Positions 24,339 through 33,958 of a stretch of DNA of 64,000 nucleotides are shown here, in pieces (positions within the stretch are counted from its first letter, which is position 1; each line of letters starts with the position of its first letter). The stretch is taken from the NCBI GenBank assembly GCA_965222015.1, contig CBDCTL010000023.1, positions 930,001-994,000 on the forward strand, in the 5' to 3' direction. The stretch comes from JANQPX01 sp965222015. GTDB taxonomy: Bacteria; Pseudomonadota; Alphaproteobacteria; Geminicoccales; Geminicoccaceae. The translations under genes were made by a program, and so were the position numbers. The notes beneath the pieces were generated by a model. It saw only the letters and a program-made list of their open reading frames with translations. It was not told the DNA's origin and ran no database searches.

Positions 24339-25019
24339 ATGGCGAGAGGCAGCACTTTTGCAGGCTTGTTCGGGCGGTCGCCTTTCAAGCCGATGCAGGA
24401 GCACATGCGCACGGTGAAGAAATGCTCGGCGCAGGTCACCAAGCTGTTCGAAGCGCTTTGCGACGGCGATCAGAAGAAGGTCGAGGTGATCAAGGAGCGG
24501 ATTTTCGCGCTCGAAAATGAGGCTGACAAGATCAAGAACCAGCTTCGCTCTCAGTTGCCGAAGAGCCTGTTCATGCCGGTGGATCGGCGCGACCTGCTGG
24601 AGGTGCTCGACCTGCAGGACAACATCGCCGACACTGCGCAGGATATCGCCGGCCTTCTGGTGGCGCGCAGGATGGACGTCGCGGAGGGCATGCGCCAGCC
24701 GCTGATGAATCTGGTGCGGCGATGCGTTGATGCCTGCGACCAGGCGAGCCGCATCATCGAGCGCCTGGACGAACTGGTGGAAACCGGCTTTCGGGGACCT
24801 GAATCCGAAAGCGTGATCGAGATGGTCGATCACCTGAACGGCATCGAATCCGACACCGACCAGATGGGGCTCGAGCTCACCCAGAGCCTGTTCGCCCATG
24901 AGGACGACATGAACCCCGTCTCCGTCGTGTTCTGGTTCGATCTGATCGTGATGATCGGTGAATTGGCGGACTACGCGGAAAAGATCGGCAATCGCCTGCG
25001 CCTGCTGCTGGCTCGATAG
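24339..25019 (+). CDS. DUF47 PhoU-like partner of PiT transporter (copy 2)
   Basis: This 226-residue all-helical protein of the TIGR00153/DUF47 group has the family opening (FGRSPFKPMQEHM), EKxxALENEADKIKN helix and VDRRDLLEVLDLQDNIADTAQDIA block (about 78-102). It is thought to regulate the PiT protein encoded 15 bases downstream. The AAGGGAGA site 8 bases before the ATG is strong. It matches the gamma/alphaproteobacterial YkaA-like group more closely than copy 1, so the two PiT systems probably have separate origins. Confidence 0.9.
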   Translation: MARGSTFAGLFGRSPFKPMQEHMRTVKKCSAQVTKLFEALCDGDQKKVEVIKERIFALENEADKIKNQLRSQLPKSLFMPVDRRDLLEVLDLQDNIADTAQDIAGLLVARRMDVAEGMRQPLMNLVRRCVDACDQASRIIERLDELVETGFRGPESESVIEMVDHLNGIESDTDQMGLELTQSLFAHEDDMNPVSVVFWFDLIVMIGELADYAEKIGNRLRLLLAR

Positions 25020-25034
25020 AACCGGGGAAACATC

Positions 25035-26303
25035 ATGGACATCATTCAGCAGCATGGCACGCTGTTCGTCACGCTCGCCGTGATCTTCGGCCTCTACATG
25101 ACCTGGGGCATCGGTGCGAACGACGTCGCCAACGTCATGGGCACGTCGGTCGGTTCGGGCGCGATCACCGTCCGCACGGCGATCATCATCGCCGCGATTT
25201 TCGAGTTCGCCGGCGCCGCCATTGCCGGCGGACACGTCACCGACACGATCAGAAAGGGCATGATCGACGCCGATGCCGTCGCAAGTCAGCCCCAGATTTT
25301 GGTGTTCGGCATGCTCGCGGCATTGCTGGCGGCGGGCATCTGGCTGATGGTCGCCTCCTCGCGTGGCTGGCCGGTATCGACCACCCACTCGATCGTCGGC
25401 GCCGTGGTCGGCTTCGCGGTCGCCGCCCTCGGTCTGGAAGCGGTGCATTGGGACAAGATCGGTCAGATCGTCGCGAGCTGGGTCGTCTCTCCGTTGCTTG
25501 GCGGTGCGATCGCCTTCGTCCTGATGCTGAGCATCCGGCGGCTGATCCTGAATGCGGACAACCCGTTCGCTGCAGCGAAACGCTGGGGCCCGGTCTACGT
25601 TTTTCTGGTCGGCTTCATCATCTCGCTGGTCACCCTGTTCAAGGGGCTTAAGCCGCTGAAGATCGAGCTGAGCGTGCCGGCGAGCTTCCTGATCGCGCTG
25701 GTCCTCGGCGTGATTATCGCCGGCATCGGCTACACCCTCATCCAGAAGGTCAAGGTCGACGAAGAAGCCGACAAGGATTTTCACTACGCCAGCGTCGAAA
25801 AGGTGTTCGTCCCGATGATGCTGTTCACCGCCTGCGGCATGGCGTTTGCCCACGGCTCGAACGATGTCGCCAATGGCGTCGGGCCGATGGCGGCGGTGGT
25901 CGGCCTGGTGAAGTCCGGCGGCGAGGTCGCACAGAAATCGGAGCTGCCGCTCTGGATCCTGGTGCTCGGCGGCATCGGCATCGTCGCCGGCCTTGCGACC
26001 TATGGCTATCGGGTGATGCGGACCGTCGGTTCCAGGATCACCGAACTCACCCCCACTCGCGGCTTCTGCGCGACCATGGCGGCGGCTGCCACCGTCGTCC
26101 TGGCCTCGCGCACAGGCATGCCGGTCTCCACCACCCATATCGCCGTCGGTGGGGTGATCGGCGTCGGTATGGCGCGGGGCATCGGCGCGCTCGATCTGCG
26201 CGTGATCGGCGGGATCATCATGTCCTGGATCATCACGCTGCCGATCGGCGGCGTGCTCGCCGCCCTTTTCTACTTTACGCTTCGCGGCATGTTCTCGGGC
26301 TGA
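25035..26303 (+). CDS. pit: PiT-family phosphate transporter (copy 2)
   Basis: This 422-residue PiT permease has about ten helices. The signature repeats are WGIGANDVANVMGTSVGSGA near residue 25 and FAHGSNDVANGVGPMAA near residue 275. PVSTTHS and PVSTTHI follow each repeat. A hydrophilic loop of ~40 residues (about 230-270) separates the halves. It imports Pi or metal-Pi with H+. It is coupled to the DUF47 gene upstream and overlaps the phosphoesterase gene tail to tail by 34 bases. It is longer and more like PitA than copy 1. Confidence 0.93.
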   Translation: MDIIQQHGTLFVTLAVIFGLYMTWGIGANDVANVMGTSVGSGAITVRTAIIIAAIFEFAGAAIAGGHVTDTIRKGMIDADAVASQPQILVFGMLAALLAAGIWLMVASSRGWPVSTTHSIVGAVVGFAVAALGLEAVHWDKIGQIVASWVVSPLLGGAIAFVLMLSIRRLILNADNPFAAAKRWGPVYVFLVGFIISLVTLFKGLKPLKIELSVPASFLIALVLGVIIAGIGYTLIQKVKVDEEADKDFHYASVEKVFVPMMLFTACGMAFAHGSNDVANGVGPMAAVVGLVKSGGEVAQKSELPLWILVLGGIGIVAGLATYGYRVMRTVGSRITELTPTRGFCATMAAAATVVLASRTGMPVSTTHIAVGGVIGVGMARGIGALDLRVIGGIIMSWIITLPIGGVLAALFYFTLRGMFSG

Positions 26304-27712
26304 TCGTCGAGCCATGCCATGGCCGCGTCGGGGACGAGTTCGAGCGGCCAGATCTCGCCGCCGCTCGCCGCAAAGACGGCGAGCCGGTCGGTGTGCGCCG
26401 AATAGACGATGTGATGGCCCCGGATGTCGCCGACGTCCATCCAGATCGTGTCGTCCTTCGACAAGGGTGTGTGCGCCACGATCAGCGGTGCATGCTTGGG
26501 CAGGCTCAGGGTGCGCCGAAAGCGTTTGACGCTGCCCTTTCCATAACCGGCCGGCCGGCTGCTCTGGCGGAGCCGGTTCCACACGATCTCATGCTGCAGG
26601 CCGGGATAGCGGCGGATGTTGACCAGCGTCCGGCGATCGACCGTGGAGCGCACGGGCGCTCCGTGGCAGGCAGCGAAGCCCTTGCCCTGAACCACATAGG
26701 CCAGATTGTCGAACAGGATCTCGACCTCTGTGATGAAGGCCTTGCCGCGCCGCTTCTTCAGATGCTTGCGGAAAAGCAGTCCCTGCGGCACGCCACCCTT
26801 GGAGACGTCCGCGGAAAAGCTTTCATGGTTGCCATGAATGTAGAAGACATTCTTCGGAAAGCGCAGCTTGAGGGCAATGAAGAGATCGAGAGCGAGAACC
26901 GATGATGTCATGTCTTCGAGCTCGCCACGCGCCTCGCTGTGCAGCAGATCGCCGAGGAAAACCAGGCAGACCTCGTCACGCTCCAGTGCGCCGAGCACGT
27001 CGCTCTCGCTGATCACCCGAAGGACGTTGTCGACGCGCGCATGGACGTCGCCCATGACCAGCACCGACCTGTCGTCGGGAAAGCGGATGACACCGCCCGC
27101 AGCACCGTCGTCATCGACATCCCGATAGGCTTCGTCTTTGACGATCTCATTGACCCGACGAAGGGCTTCCAGCGCCTCGCCATCATCATCATACGGCGCA
27201 ACCGGCCGTCCTAGAATCGACGGCAGCCGTCTCAGCCGCTCGCGGCGTGTTGACCAGAGCACCGGCGGCGAATCGATCGCTGCGGCGATGGTCGATCGGT
27301 CGGTGTCCAGCGGTTGGATGATCAGATCGCCTGCACGATTGTCGATCAGGACGTGCCGATGCGCGACCGATCGATCGAAGCTGAATAGGCTGGCCTGAAT
27401 CTCGTCGTGGCTTCCCAAGATCGTCGACACGTTCGCCTTGATACGGATGAACTTGGGCAGGCCGTCGCCCATATCCGAGTGCGGCCGGACGATCCATTCC
27501 CGAACGCCGCTCCGTTCCTCGCCGTCGAGTCGGAGGTCTGGATGAACCTCGAGTTCTACACGGCCGAGCGTGATCATGAAGGGCCGGCCATTCCATGCGA
27601 CGCGCACGTTCGACGTGAGGCTGAGCGGCGTCGATGTCAGCTCGACCGGCTCACCTTCGGGTCTGCGCCGAAGGAGCTTATCGAGGCGATCGAGCACCGA
27701 CGGCATCACCAT
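26270..27712 (-). CDS. Metallophosphoesterase with novel N-terminal domain
   Basis: The 480-residue protein has a calcineurin-like phosphoesterase core from about residue 215: VMGDVHARVD, FLGDLLHSEARGE (where PPP enzymes have GDxxDRG), IHGNHES, ACHGAP and VAHTPL, so the metal ligands are present. The first ~200 residues (about 25-140 rich in beta strands) match no family I know. It is last in the minus-strand order ppk1, P-loop gene, this gene, with 49 bases to the P-loop gene. It could be a phosphoprotein or polyphosphate hydrolase; no ppx gene is visible in this window. The modified second motif may change specificity. Confidence 0.82.
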   Translation of the reverse strand: MVMPSVLDRLDKLLRRRPEGEPVELTSTPLSLTSNVRVAWNGRPFMITLGRVELEVHPDLRLDGEERSGVREWIVRPHSDMGDGLPKFIRIKANVSTILGSHDEIQASLFSFDRSVAHRHVLIDNRAGDLIIQPLDTDRSTIAAAIDSPPVLWSTRRERLRRLPSILGRPVAPYDDDGEALEALRRVNEIVKDEAYRDVDDDGAAGGVIRFPDDRSVLVMGDVHARVDNVLRVISESDVLGALERDEVCLVFLGDLLHSEARGELEDMTSSVLALDLFIALKLRFPKNVFYIHGNHESFSADVSKGGVPQGLLFRKHLKKRRGKAFITEVEILFDNLAYVVQGKGFAACHGAPVRSTVDRRTLVNIRRYPGLQHEIVWNRLRQSSRPAGYGKGSVKRFRRTLSLPKHAPLIVAHTPLSKDDTIWMDVGDIRGHHIVYSAHTDRLAVFAASGGEIWPLELVPDAAMAWLDDQPENMPRSVK

Positions 27713-27761
27713 CTGTTCGCTGACACGCTGTCAGGCAGCGTTTTCTGGTAGATGCCGCTGG

Positions 27762-28391
27762 TCATATCGTGGGTGGGTTCGTGCATTCCACGATCCGCAT
27801 CGGTAGGCCGCTATGGTCGGTGCGCACATAGACATGCATCTTGGATCGCCAGAAATACCAGGCGATCGAGCGGTAGAAAGCTACCTGGCGATCGACGATT
27901 TCAGGCGTTATATGCCGATCGCGCGGAAAGAGCCCCGTCTTGGCGCGCTCGATCCGATAGGCATGGACCTTGTCGGCGGGCGGCAGAATGAACTCGAAGA
28001 CGTAGCGCGAGCGCCATGCCGTGTTGAAAAACCATGTCTTCTCTGGGGGAATCGCAATCCGTCGATAGTCGATCTCCAGACTCTGGTAGTTTTCGACCCA
28101 TTCCTCGTCGAGGACCGAGAGGGCGTCGCGACGTCCCTTGAATGGCGCTCCCAGATGGATCTCGCGCGGTCTGAAGGTCAGCGTCTGCACGCGCCACCAC
28201 TTCGGCACCGAGAGATCGACATAGCCTTCATACGGCCATCCCCTCATCCTGCCGACCAGGGTGCTCTTCCCGGCTCCCGGCGGACCCGTTATCAGAAACT
28301 GACGAAAGCGCGGCTCCTCAGGGAACGGTACGCCGTTGATGTCCTGAAGTTTTTCGATCGGTGCCAGGATCAAATCGGGAGCGGCAATCAT
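27762..28391 (-). CDS. P-loop NTPase/kinase-like protein of unknown role
   Basis: This 209-residue protein has Walker A ITGPPGAGKSTLVGRM near residues 33-48. The rest (including VDLSVPKWWRVQTL, FRPREIHLGAPF and WFFNTAWRSRYVFEFILP) suggests a small-molecule or protein kinase-like fold but no family I can name. Tyr, Trp and Arg are plentiful. It lies between ppk1 (99 bases upstream) and the phosphoesterase (49 bases downstream) on the same strand, so a kinase/phosphatase pair tied to polyP synthesis is an attractive inference. No signal peptide or membrane helix is visible. Confidence 0.72.
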   Translation of the reverse strand: MIAAPDLILAPIEKLQDINGVPFPEEPRFRQFLITGPPGAGKSTLVGRMRGWPYEGYVDLSVPKWWRVQTLTFRPREIHLGAPFKGRRDALSVLDEEWVENYQSLEIDYRRIAIPPEKTWFFNTAWRSRYVFEFILPPADKVHAYRIERAKTGLFPRDRHITPEIVDRQVAFYRSIAWYFWRSKMHVYVRTDHSGLPMRIVECTNPPTI

Positions 28392-28490
28392 GTCTTTGGC
28401 CTATCAACGGACAGCGCAGATAGTCGATGCTTCGATTGTCATATAGTTGTCCCATTCGAGCACTCAATCGGCAAGCAGGTCGCGATCCGA

Positions 28491-31400
28491 TTACCTCGCC
28501 GGTCGTCTAGCGATCGCTCTGGGTCTCAGCAGCCTGGTCTTCATCGCTTCCTGATGGCGCTTTTCAGCCGCCTCGATCATCGCCAGCTGGCATCCGCGCC
28601 CGGTATCCTTACCACTGGGGCGCCGTTGCACATAGGTGCCGTCGGGCAGCATGTCCCAGGCGTTGCGCTGATCGTTCAGTTGGATGTCGAGGCAGCGGCG
28701 CAGCTCATCGCGCAGTGTCTCATCCTCCACGGCGACGATCACTTCGGCACGGCTCTCGAGGTTGCGCATCATCAAATCGGCGGACCCGATGTAAAATTCC
28801 TCATCGCCGCCATTTCGGAAGTAATAGACGCGGGCATGTTCGAGAAAGCGGCCGACCACGCTGATCACGGTGACATTGTCGGACAGGCCGGAAATGCCCG
28901 GACGAAGTCTGCAGGTGTCGCGCACGATCAGCTCGATGGTCACGCCGACGCGCGAAGCCCGATAGAGCGCCTCCGTGATATCCGGATCCTCCAGCGCGTT
29001 GGTCTTCAGCCGTATCAAGCCTGGCGAGCGCATCGTGTGCTTGGAGATCTCCCGGTCGATCTTGTCAAGCAGCCGTGCCTTCATGTTGCGCGGCGACACC
29101 AGGATCTTCGAGTAGCGCCTGAGAGGCTGGCATCCCGAGGTCAGGAAATTGAAGAACTGGACCAGATCGGCACCGATGTCCTGATCGCCGGTCAGAAGGC
29201 CGAAGTCGGTGTAGAGACGCGCGGTGTCCGCATGGTAGTTGCCGGTGCCGATATGGGCATAGCGGCGAAGGCCGTTGAAATCGCGGCGAATCACCAGGAT
29301 CAGCTTGGCGTGGGTCTTGAGACCGACGACGCCGTAAGTCACGTGGATGCCGGCCTCTTCCAGCCGGGTCGCCCAGTTGATGTTCGCCGCTTCGTCGAAG
29401 CGCGCCTTGAGCTCGACCGCGACCGCCACCTGCTTGCCGTTGCGCGCCGCCTCGATCAGGTAGTCGATGATGCCGGTGCTCTCGGTGGTTCGATAGAGCG
29501 TCATCTTGATCGCCATCACCTTGGGATCACGGCACGCTTCGCGCACGAAGCGCACCACCGAGGTGCTGAACGACTCATAGGGGTGATGCAGCAGGAGCGG
29601 ACCCTTGTTGCGAATGGCGTGAAAGATGTTCTGTTCGCCGTCGAGATCGACATGGTCGATGCCGTGGTGATCGGGATCATGCAACGCAGCGATGTTGATC
29701 GAGGCGATCTCGAACAGATCCCGCATGCCGAGCATGACGTCGCTTTCGAAGACATCTTCGTCTTCGTCCAGTCCCAGTTCGGCAGCGAGCATGCCGCGGT
29801 GCAGCGGCTCGATGCCTTCGACCGTCTCCAGCCGGACGATCGGCGCGAACTTTCGATCGCGCACCTCGCTCTCGATCATCGCCATCAGGTCGTCGGCGTC
29901 GTCCTCCTCCAGCTCGGTATTCGCGTTTCGCGTCACCCGGAACAGCTCGCAGCTCATCACCTCGACATCGGGAAACACGACGTCGAGATTCTCGGCCATG
30001 ACGTCCTCCAGCGGCACGTATTTGTTGGCCGATCCGACCCGGATGAACCGCGGTACGGCGCCGCCGGTCGGCACCTTGACCCGCGTGAGAATCGGTGTCG
30101 TCTCCCCAGGTGTCCGAAGCGCTACCAAAAGATTGAGGGAGAGATTCGAGATGTGCGGGAAGGGATGCGCCGGGTCCATGGCGAGCGGCGTCACCAGCGG
30201 GAAGATGTTTTCGAGGTAGTAGGCGCGGACACCGGCCTGCTCATCCTCGAGCAGGTCGGCATAGTCGGCGATGACGATGTCACGCCGACGAAGTTCGGCC
30301 TTGAGGTCGAGGAAGATGGCACGCGCCCTCGCCTGGATCTCGCGGACCAGGGTTATCGAATCGTGAATCTGGGCGTGCGGGCTTCGGCCGTCGACCGTGA
30401 GCTCATGCAGCCCGGCCCCGACCTGCTGCTTCAGGCCGCCGATGCGCTTCATGAAGAATTCGTCGAGATTGCTGCCGACGATCGCCAGGAACTTGACCCG
30501 CTCCAGCAGCGGCGTGCGCCGGTCCTCGGCCTCGTGCAGGACGCGCTTGTTGAAATTCAGCCAGGTGAGCTCGCGGTTCAGGTAGAGTTCGGGGGCGCGC
30601 AAATTCTTGCCGGTCTCCGCTTCCGAGCGCGCCGCCTTCTCCGCCGCTTCCTTCGCACGCAGGGCCGCTCGTTCAGCGTCTGCTTTCGAGCTGACGGCCG
30701 CCTCTGCGTGGGCCTGGGCTGCGGCCGCCTCCAGCTTCTTCGCAGCCTTGGCCGAGGCGCGCGTATCGTTGACCGCAGTCTTGGTCGCACTGCGCGCTTC
30801 GCCGGCCGTGGCTTTGGCGACGCTCAGCGATTGCTCCGTCTTGGATCGACCTCGCTTGACTGCGCTCTCCGCCTTGCGTGCCGCGAGCTCGGTCCGCTTC
30901 ACGGCGCGCGCGGTTTCCTCGACCTTTTTCGCGGCGGCCGTCGCTTCGGCCTTGGCCTCGCTCGCCAGCGCCGAGACCTTGAGAGCTGCCGCTTCGGCCG
31001 CCGCTTCACGCGCCTCGGCTTCCTTGGTGAGTCTGGCGAAGTCTTGCTTCGCTGCCTTGATCACCTGAGATGACGGCTCGTCGGCTCTTTCCAGCTGCGC
31101 GACCTCGATCTCGGCGCCCTTGGCTTTGGCCACCGCTTTGATCGCTGACGTTTCCGCTTCACGGGCGGCGGCAGCCGCAACCTCGCTCTCCGCTGCCAAC
31201 GCTGCCGCTCGCGAAGCCATTTCCTTGGCCGCAGCCGCCGCCTTCTTCGCAAGCCTGGCCTCGGCGTCCGCCGTGGCGATGGCGCGGCTGAGCGCCGTCT
31301 TTGGACGCTCTCGCCTGGCTTCGGCCAGCGTTACCTTGGTCGCCGCCTTCGTCTCGGCGACCGATTGCGCAGCATGCGCCGTCTGATCGGCGGCCTTCGA

Positions 31401-31553
31401 CGCCCTCTTGCGGGATCTCTTCGCGGCGATCGAAGCACTGCCGACCGTCGTCATCGCCTGTCTCGCTTCGGGCGACAGAAGGTGATCCTCAACCTGCTCG
31501 CTGGCGATCTTCTTTTGCGACCGACCGTCGTTTTTTTCCACAACCGTTCCCAT
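28491..31553 (-). CDS. ppk1: Polyphosphate kinase 1 with long coiled-coil extension
   Basis: This is a 1,020-residue PPK1, far longer than the usual ~700. The core starts near residue 317 (APELYLNRELTWLNFNKRV) and is complete. It contains the autophosphorylated His region (YGVVGLKTHAKL), the second catalytic His (FLEHARVYYF) and YIGSADLMMRNLESRAEV. It makes polyP from ATP at the membrane or on granules. Residues 1-316 are an Ala-, Lys-, Glu- and Arg-rich region predicted as one long helix or coiled coil, resembling histone H1/AlgP-like tails. It could tether the enzyme to polyP, DNA or the two Lys-rich partners here. The ATG at 31553 is the longest start; Met34 is possible too. It leads an operon with the P-loop and phosphoesterase genes. 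Confidence 0.93.
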   Translation of the reverse strand: MGTVVEKNDGRSQKKIASEQVEDHLLSPEARQAMTTVGSASIAAKRSRKRASKAADQTAHAAQSVAETKAATKVTLAEARRERPKTALSRAIATADAEARLAKKAAAAAKEMASRAAALAAESEVAAAAAREAETSAIKAVAKAKGAEIEVAQLERADEPSSQVIKAAKQDFARLTKEAEAREAAAEAAALKVSALASEAKAEATAAAKKVEETARAVKRTELAARKAESAVKRGRSKTEQSLSVAKATAGEARSATKTAVNDTRASAKAAKKLEAAAAQAHAEAAVSSKADAERAALRAKEAAEKAARSEAETGKNLRAPELYLNRELTWLNFNKRVLHEAEDRRTPLLERVKFLAIVGSNLDEFFMKRIGGLKQQVGAGLHELTVDGRSPHAQIHDSITLVREIQARARAIFLDLKAELRRRDIVIADYADLLEDEQAGVRAYYLENIFPLVTPLAMDPAHPFPHISNLSLNLLVALRTPGETTPILTRVKVPTGGAVPRFIRVGSANKYVPLEDVMAENLDVVFPDVEVMSCELFRVTRNANTELEEDDADDLMAMIESEVRDRKFAPIVRLETVEGIEPLHRGMLAAELGLDEDEDVFESDVMLGMRDLFEIASINIAALHDPDHHGIDHVDLDGEQNIFHAIRNKGPLLLHHPYESFSTSVVRFVREACRDPKVMAIKMTLYRTTESTGIIDYLIEAARNGKQVAVAVELKARFDEAANINWATRLEEAGIHVTYGVVGLKTHAKLILVIRRDFNGLRRYAHIGTGNYHADTARLYTDFGLLTGDQDIGADLVQFFNFLTSGCQPLRRYSKILVSPRNMKARLLDKIDREISKHTMRSPGLIRLKTNALEDPDITEALYRASRVGVTIELIVRDTCRLRPGISGLSDNVTVISVVGRFLEHARVYYFRNGGDEEFYIGSADLMMRNLESRAEVIVAVEDETLRDELRRCLDIQLNDQRNAWDMLPDGTYVQRRPSGKDTGRGCQLAMIEAAEKRHQEAMKTRLLRPRAIARRPAR

Positions 31554-31763
31554 CGGCTGACACGACTAGACGTCATGCGGGAGATATGGTCCATTTTTGC
31601 TAAAAAGCCTGGGAATGAATTAACATAGATCAAACAAGTCTGCGGATTTCGTGCAAATTCGGGACGCCCATCGGTATGTGACGCACTCTTGACCTGGCGC
31701 AATCGTCATCCCGGCCGATTCTCGCATGGTTGGAGAAAGAACAACCGCCTGAGGAAGCGGAGC

Positions 31764-31844
31764 ATGCCAACCGAGATCCTGATCGTCGATGACGAGCGCG
31801 CTATCCGGGGTATGGCCGGCTTTGCCCTGTCGAGGTCGGGTTGA
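31764..31844 (+). pseudogene. N-terminal fragment of a PhoB-like response regulator
   Basis: Only 26 codons remain: MPTEILIVDDERAIRGMAGF with the receiver acidic pocket, then a stop where the fold should continue. The opening resembles PhoB-type and other OmpR-class receivers. A ribosome site (GGAAGCGGAGC) precedes the ATG. It lies at the edge of the recombinase remnant, which suggests that the rest was lost on insertion or deletion there. A lost regulator at the border of a phosphate island is suggestive, but 26 residues cannot prove it was PhoB. Confidence 0.65.
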
Positions 31845-32260
31845 TCCCAGTGCTGGCCGACCTTGTCGTTCTCGGTTGGCATGCTCTGGAGCAGGGTGTT
31901 GCAGCCCTGCGATCGTCACGCTCGCCCATTTTTTCTGGTACGCCGTCAACATCGCGCGCTTCCTGCACCGGCTTAAACCCTCGCTTCAAGCCATCTTTCT
32001 CCATCGGTGTCCGGAGCAGATCTTCGACCGCCTGCAGGCGTCATCCTGCGCAACCGTAAGCGCACGCGAGGTCTCTTCCGGTTGCTTCAACACCGCCGCC
32101 AAGTGGCTGCTCGGCTTCAGTCGATCGTCAGGGGCGATGAAACCCATAGCCGAGATCGTCGATCATCCGATCGTCATGGACGGGTTCGGCAGCGGCCAAG
32201 CCGGCCGAGATCGTCTCGCCGCGCAGCCACGCCGTCATTCTTTGCCTTGAGGTCGCCGAT
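31845..32260. other. Scrambled stretch between gene fragments
   Basis: No intact gene. Short open stretches exist in several frames on both strands, but none keeps a recognisable motif beyond ~30 residues. Given the truncated regulator on one side and the recombinase remnant on the other, this is probably debris of a mobile element. Confidence 0.45.
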
Positions 32261-32318
32261 CTCGAAGGCATGGGACAACGGCTTCTGCTCGCGTGACGTC
32301 ACCAGTGGCCTGCCCCCG

Positions 32319-33799
32319 ATGGTGGTGATCGACGACGGCGAGCGGGTCATCTGGGACCATCGACTGACCGGGCCCGGGATTCGGCTCCGTGCCCGGTCGT
32401 CGCCAGTCTGGATCGGGCAGCGGCGGATCGATGGGCGGACGGTCAAGCGCACGTTTGGCACGCTCGACGACATGGGCATCGACGAGGCGCGCGGGGTCGC
32501 ACGTGCGACGTTCGACCATGACGGCCAGAGGTTGCGGGTTGCGCCGACGCTGGCGGGTTTCGTTCCGATCTTTATCGACGACAACGCAGGCCGCTGGAAA
32601 CCAAACACGATCAAGAGCCATCGGCGTGATCTGTTGCGTCATGTCGTTCCGGTGCTCGGAACAATGCCGGTCGACGCGATTTCCCGCGCCGATGTGCTGG
32701 CTTGGCAAGATAGGCTCGACGTTGCTCCGGGCTCGCGCAATCGCATCTTGGCGGTGCTCTCGGGTCTGATGCTTCATGCCGAAAGCCTCGGCTTTCGGGC
32801 GGAGGGCTCCAACCCCTGCGCCGGTCTGCGACGGCGGCAAACGGGCTTCAAGGCGCGCTATCTCGATGATCACGACTTCGCCCGGCTCGCTGCGGCGCTC
32901 GATCAAGCGGAAAGCGCGCGTCCGATCGAAGTCGCGGCCATCCGCTTCCTGATGCTGACCGGCGCTCGGCAGAGCGAAGCGTTGGCGCTGGAGTGGACCA
33001 TGATCCACGGCAGCCGGGCGGTGCTGCCGGACAGCAAGACCGGCCCCAAGACCATCTGGCTTTGCGCGCCCGTGCGCCGTTGCTGGCGACGCTGGCTGAG
33101 ATTTCGGCATCGCCGCGCGTCTTCGCCATGCCGCACGGCCAGACGATACGCAGTTCCCTGCATCGCTGCTGGCATGAGGTGCGCGCCCTTGTCGGTCTCG
33201 ATGGGGTCCGGCTGCACGATCTTCGCCACAGCTACGCTTCGGTCGCGGTTTCGACCGGCGAGGATCTGAAGACCGTCGCCGGTCTGCTCGGCCATGCCGA
33301 ATTGGAGACCACGAAAGGCTACGCCCATCTGGGCGTCGCACCGGTCCAGGCCGCCGCGGGGCGCGTCTCCGGTCATCTTGCGGCAGCGCTGAAGGCGACA
33401 ACGCCGGTCGAGCCTTTACAGTCGCGGGCTTGCAAGATTGCGAAACCACGAAGGCGAAAGAAGCCGAAGGCAACCGATAGCAGGACCGATCCAAGGCCTC
33501 CTCGGATTGCCAAGCTCAAACCCGAGAAGGCAACCACCCCGCCGGCAGGCAAGGCCGCCAGCGCATGGCGTCGAATTTGCCGGGATGCGGGGCTCGATAG
33601 GTTGCGCCTGCACGATCTTCGCCACACATTCGCCTCGCACGCGGTGATGCAGGGCTAAGGGCTCTTCATGGCGGGGAAGCTTCTCGGCCATCGTTACGCC
33701 TCATCGACGGAGCGTCACGCTCATCTGGACGGGAGGTTCCTGCTGGACGCAGCGGAGCGGATTGGCGAGGAGATCATGCGTCGAAGCCAGCTTGCCTGA
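32319..33799 (+). pseudogene. Frameshifted tyrosine recombinase with duplicated C-terminus
   Basis: A phage-type integrase reads from about 32319 through the core-binding domain (TIKSHRRDLLRHVVPVLG) to the first catalytic Arg (TGARQSEALALEW). Near 33060 the frame shifts; in the new frame the rest follows: LHDLRHSYAS (HxxR), LLGHAELETTKGYAHL (His and catalytic Tyr). After a Lys/Arg-rich spacer a second partial C-terminus appears (RLHDLRHTFASHAVMQG, TAA stop at 33656, then KLLGHR and ERHAHL, where the Tyr is replaced by His), ending at 33799. Two lesions in one and three in the other make it inactive. It is a relic of an integrated element; no att site or tRNA was found beside it. Confidence 0.85.
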
Positions 33800-33958
33800 A
33801 CACGTTGGCCAGTCCGCCTGTTTTTCGTGAAAGCTGGATTGCGCATGCAATCCTGCCCATTCAGCGAGAATCGGGGGTGCTCGGGGACATGCGGGTGAGC
33901 GATCAGGGGTGCAGGAAGCGCGTGCATCTCCTCGGAGTGTGGGATTTCGGATCAGGTC

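Noticed and set aside
24291..26582. 763-codon minus-strand frame over DUF47 and PiT copy 2
   Set aside because: It is low-complexity Asp/His/Arg and antisense to two genes with clear family signatures.
28436..28453. PHO-box-like direct repeat TTGTCAT-N4-TTGTCCC near the P-loop gene
   Set aside because: The 11-base period fits, but the second half has mismatches and the orientation is opposite to the only gene it could serve.
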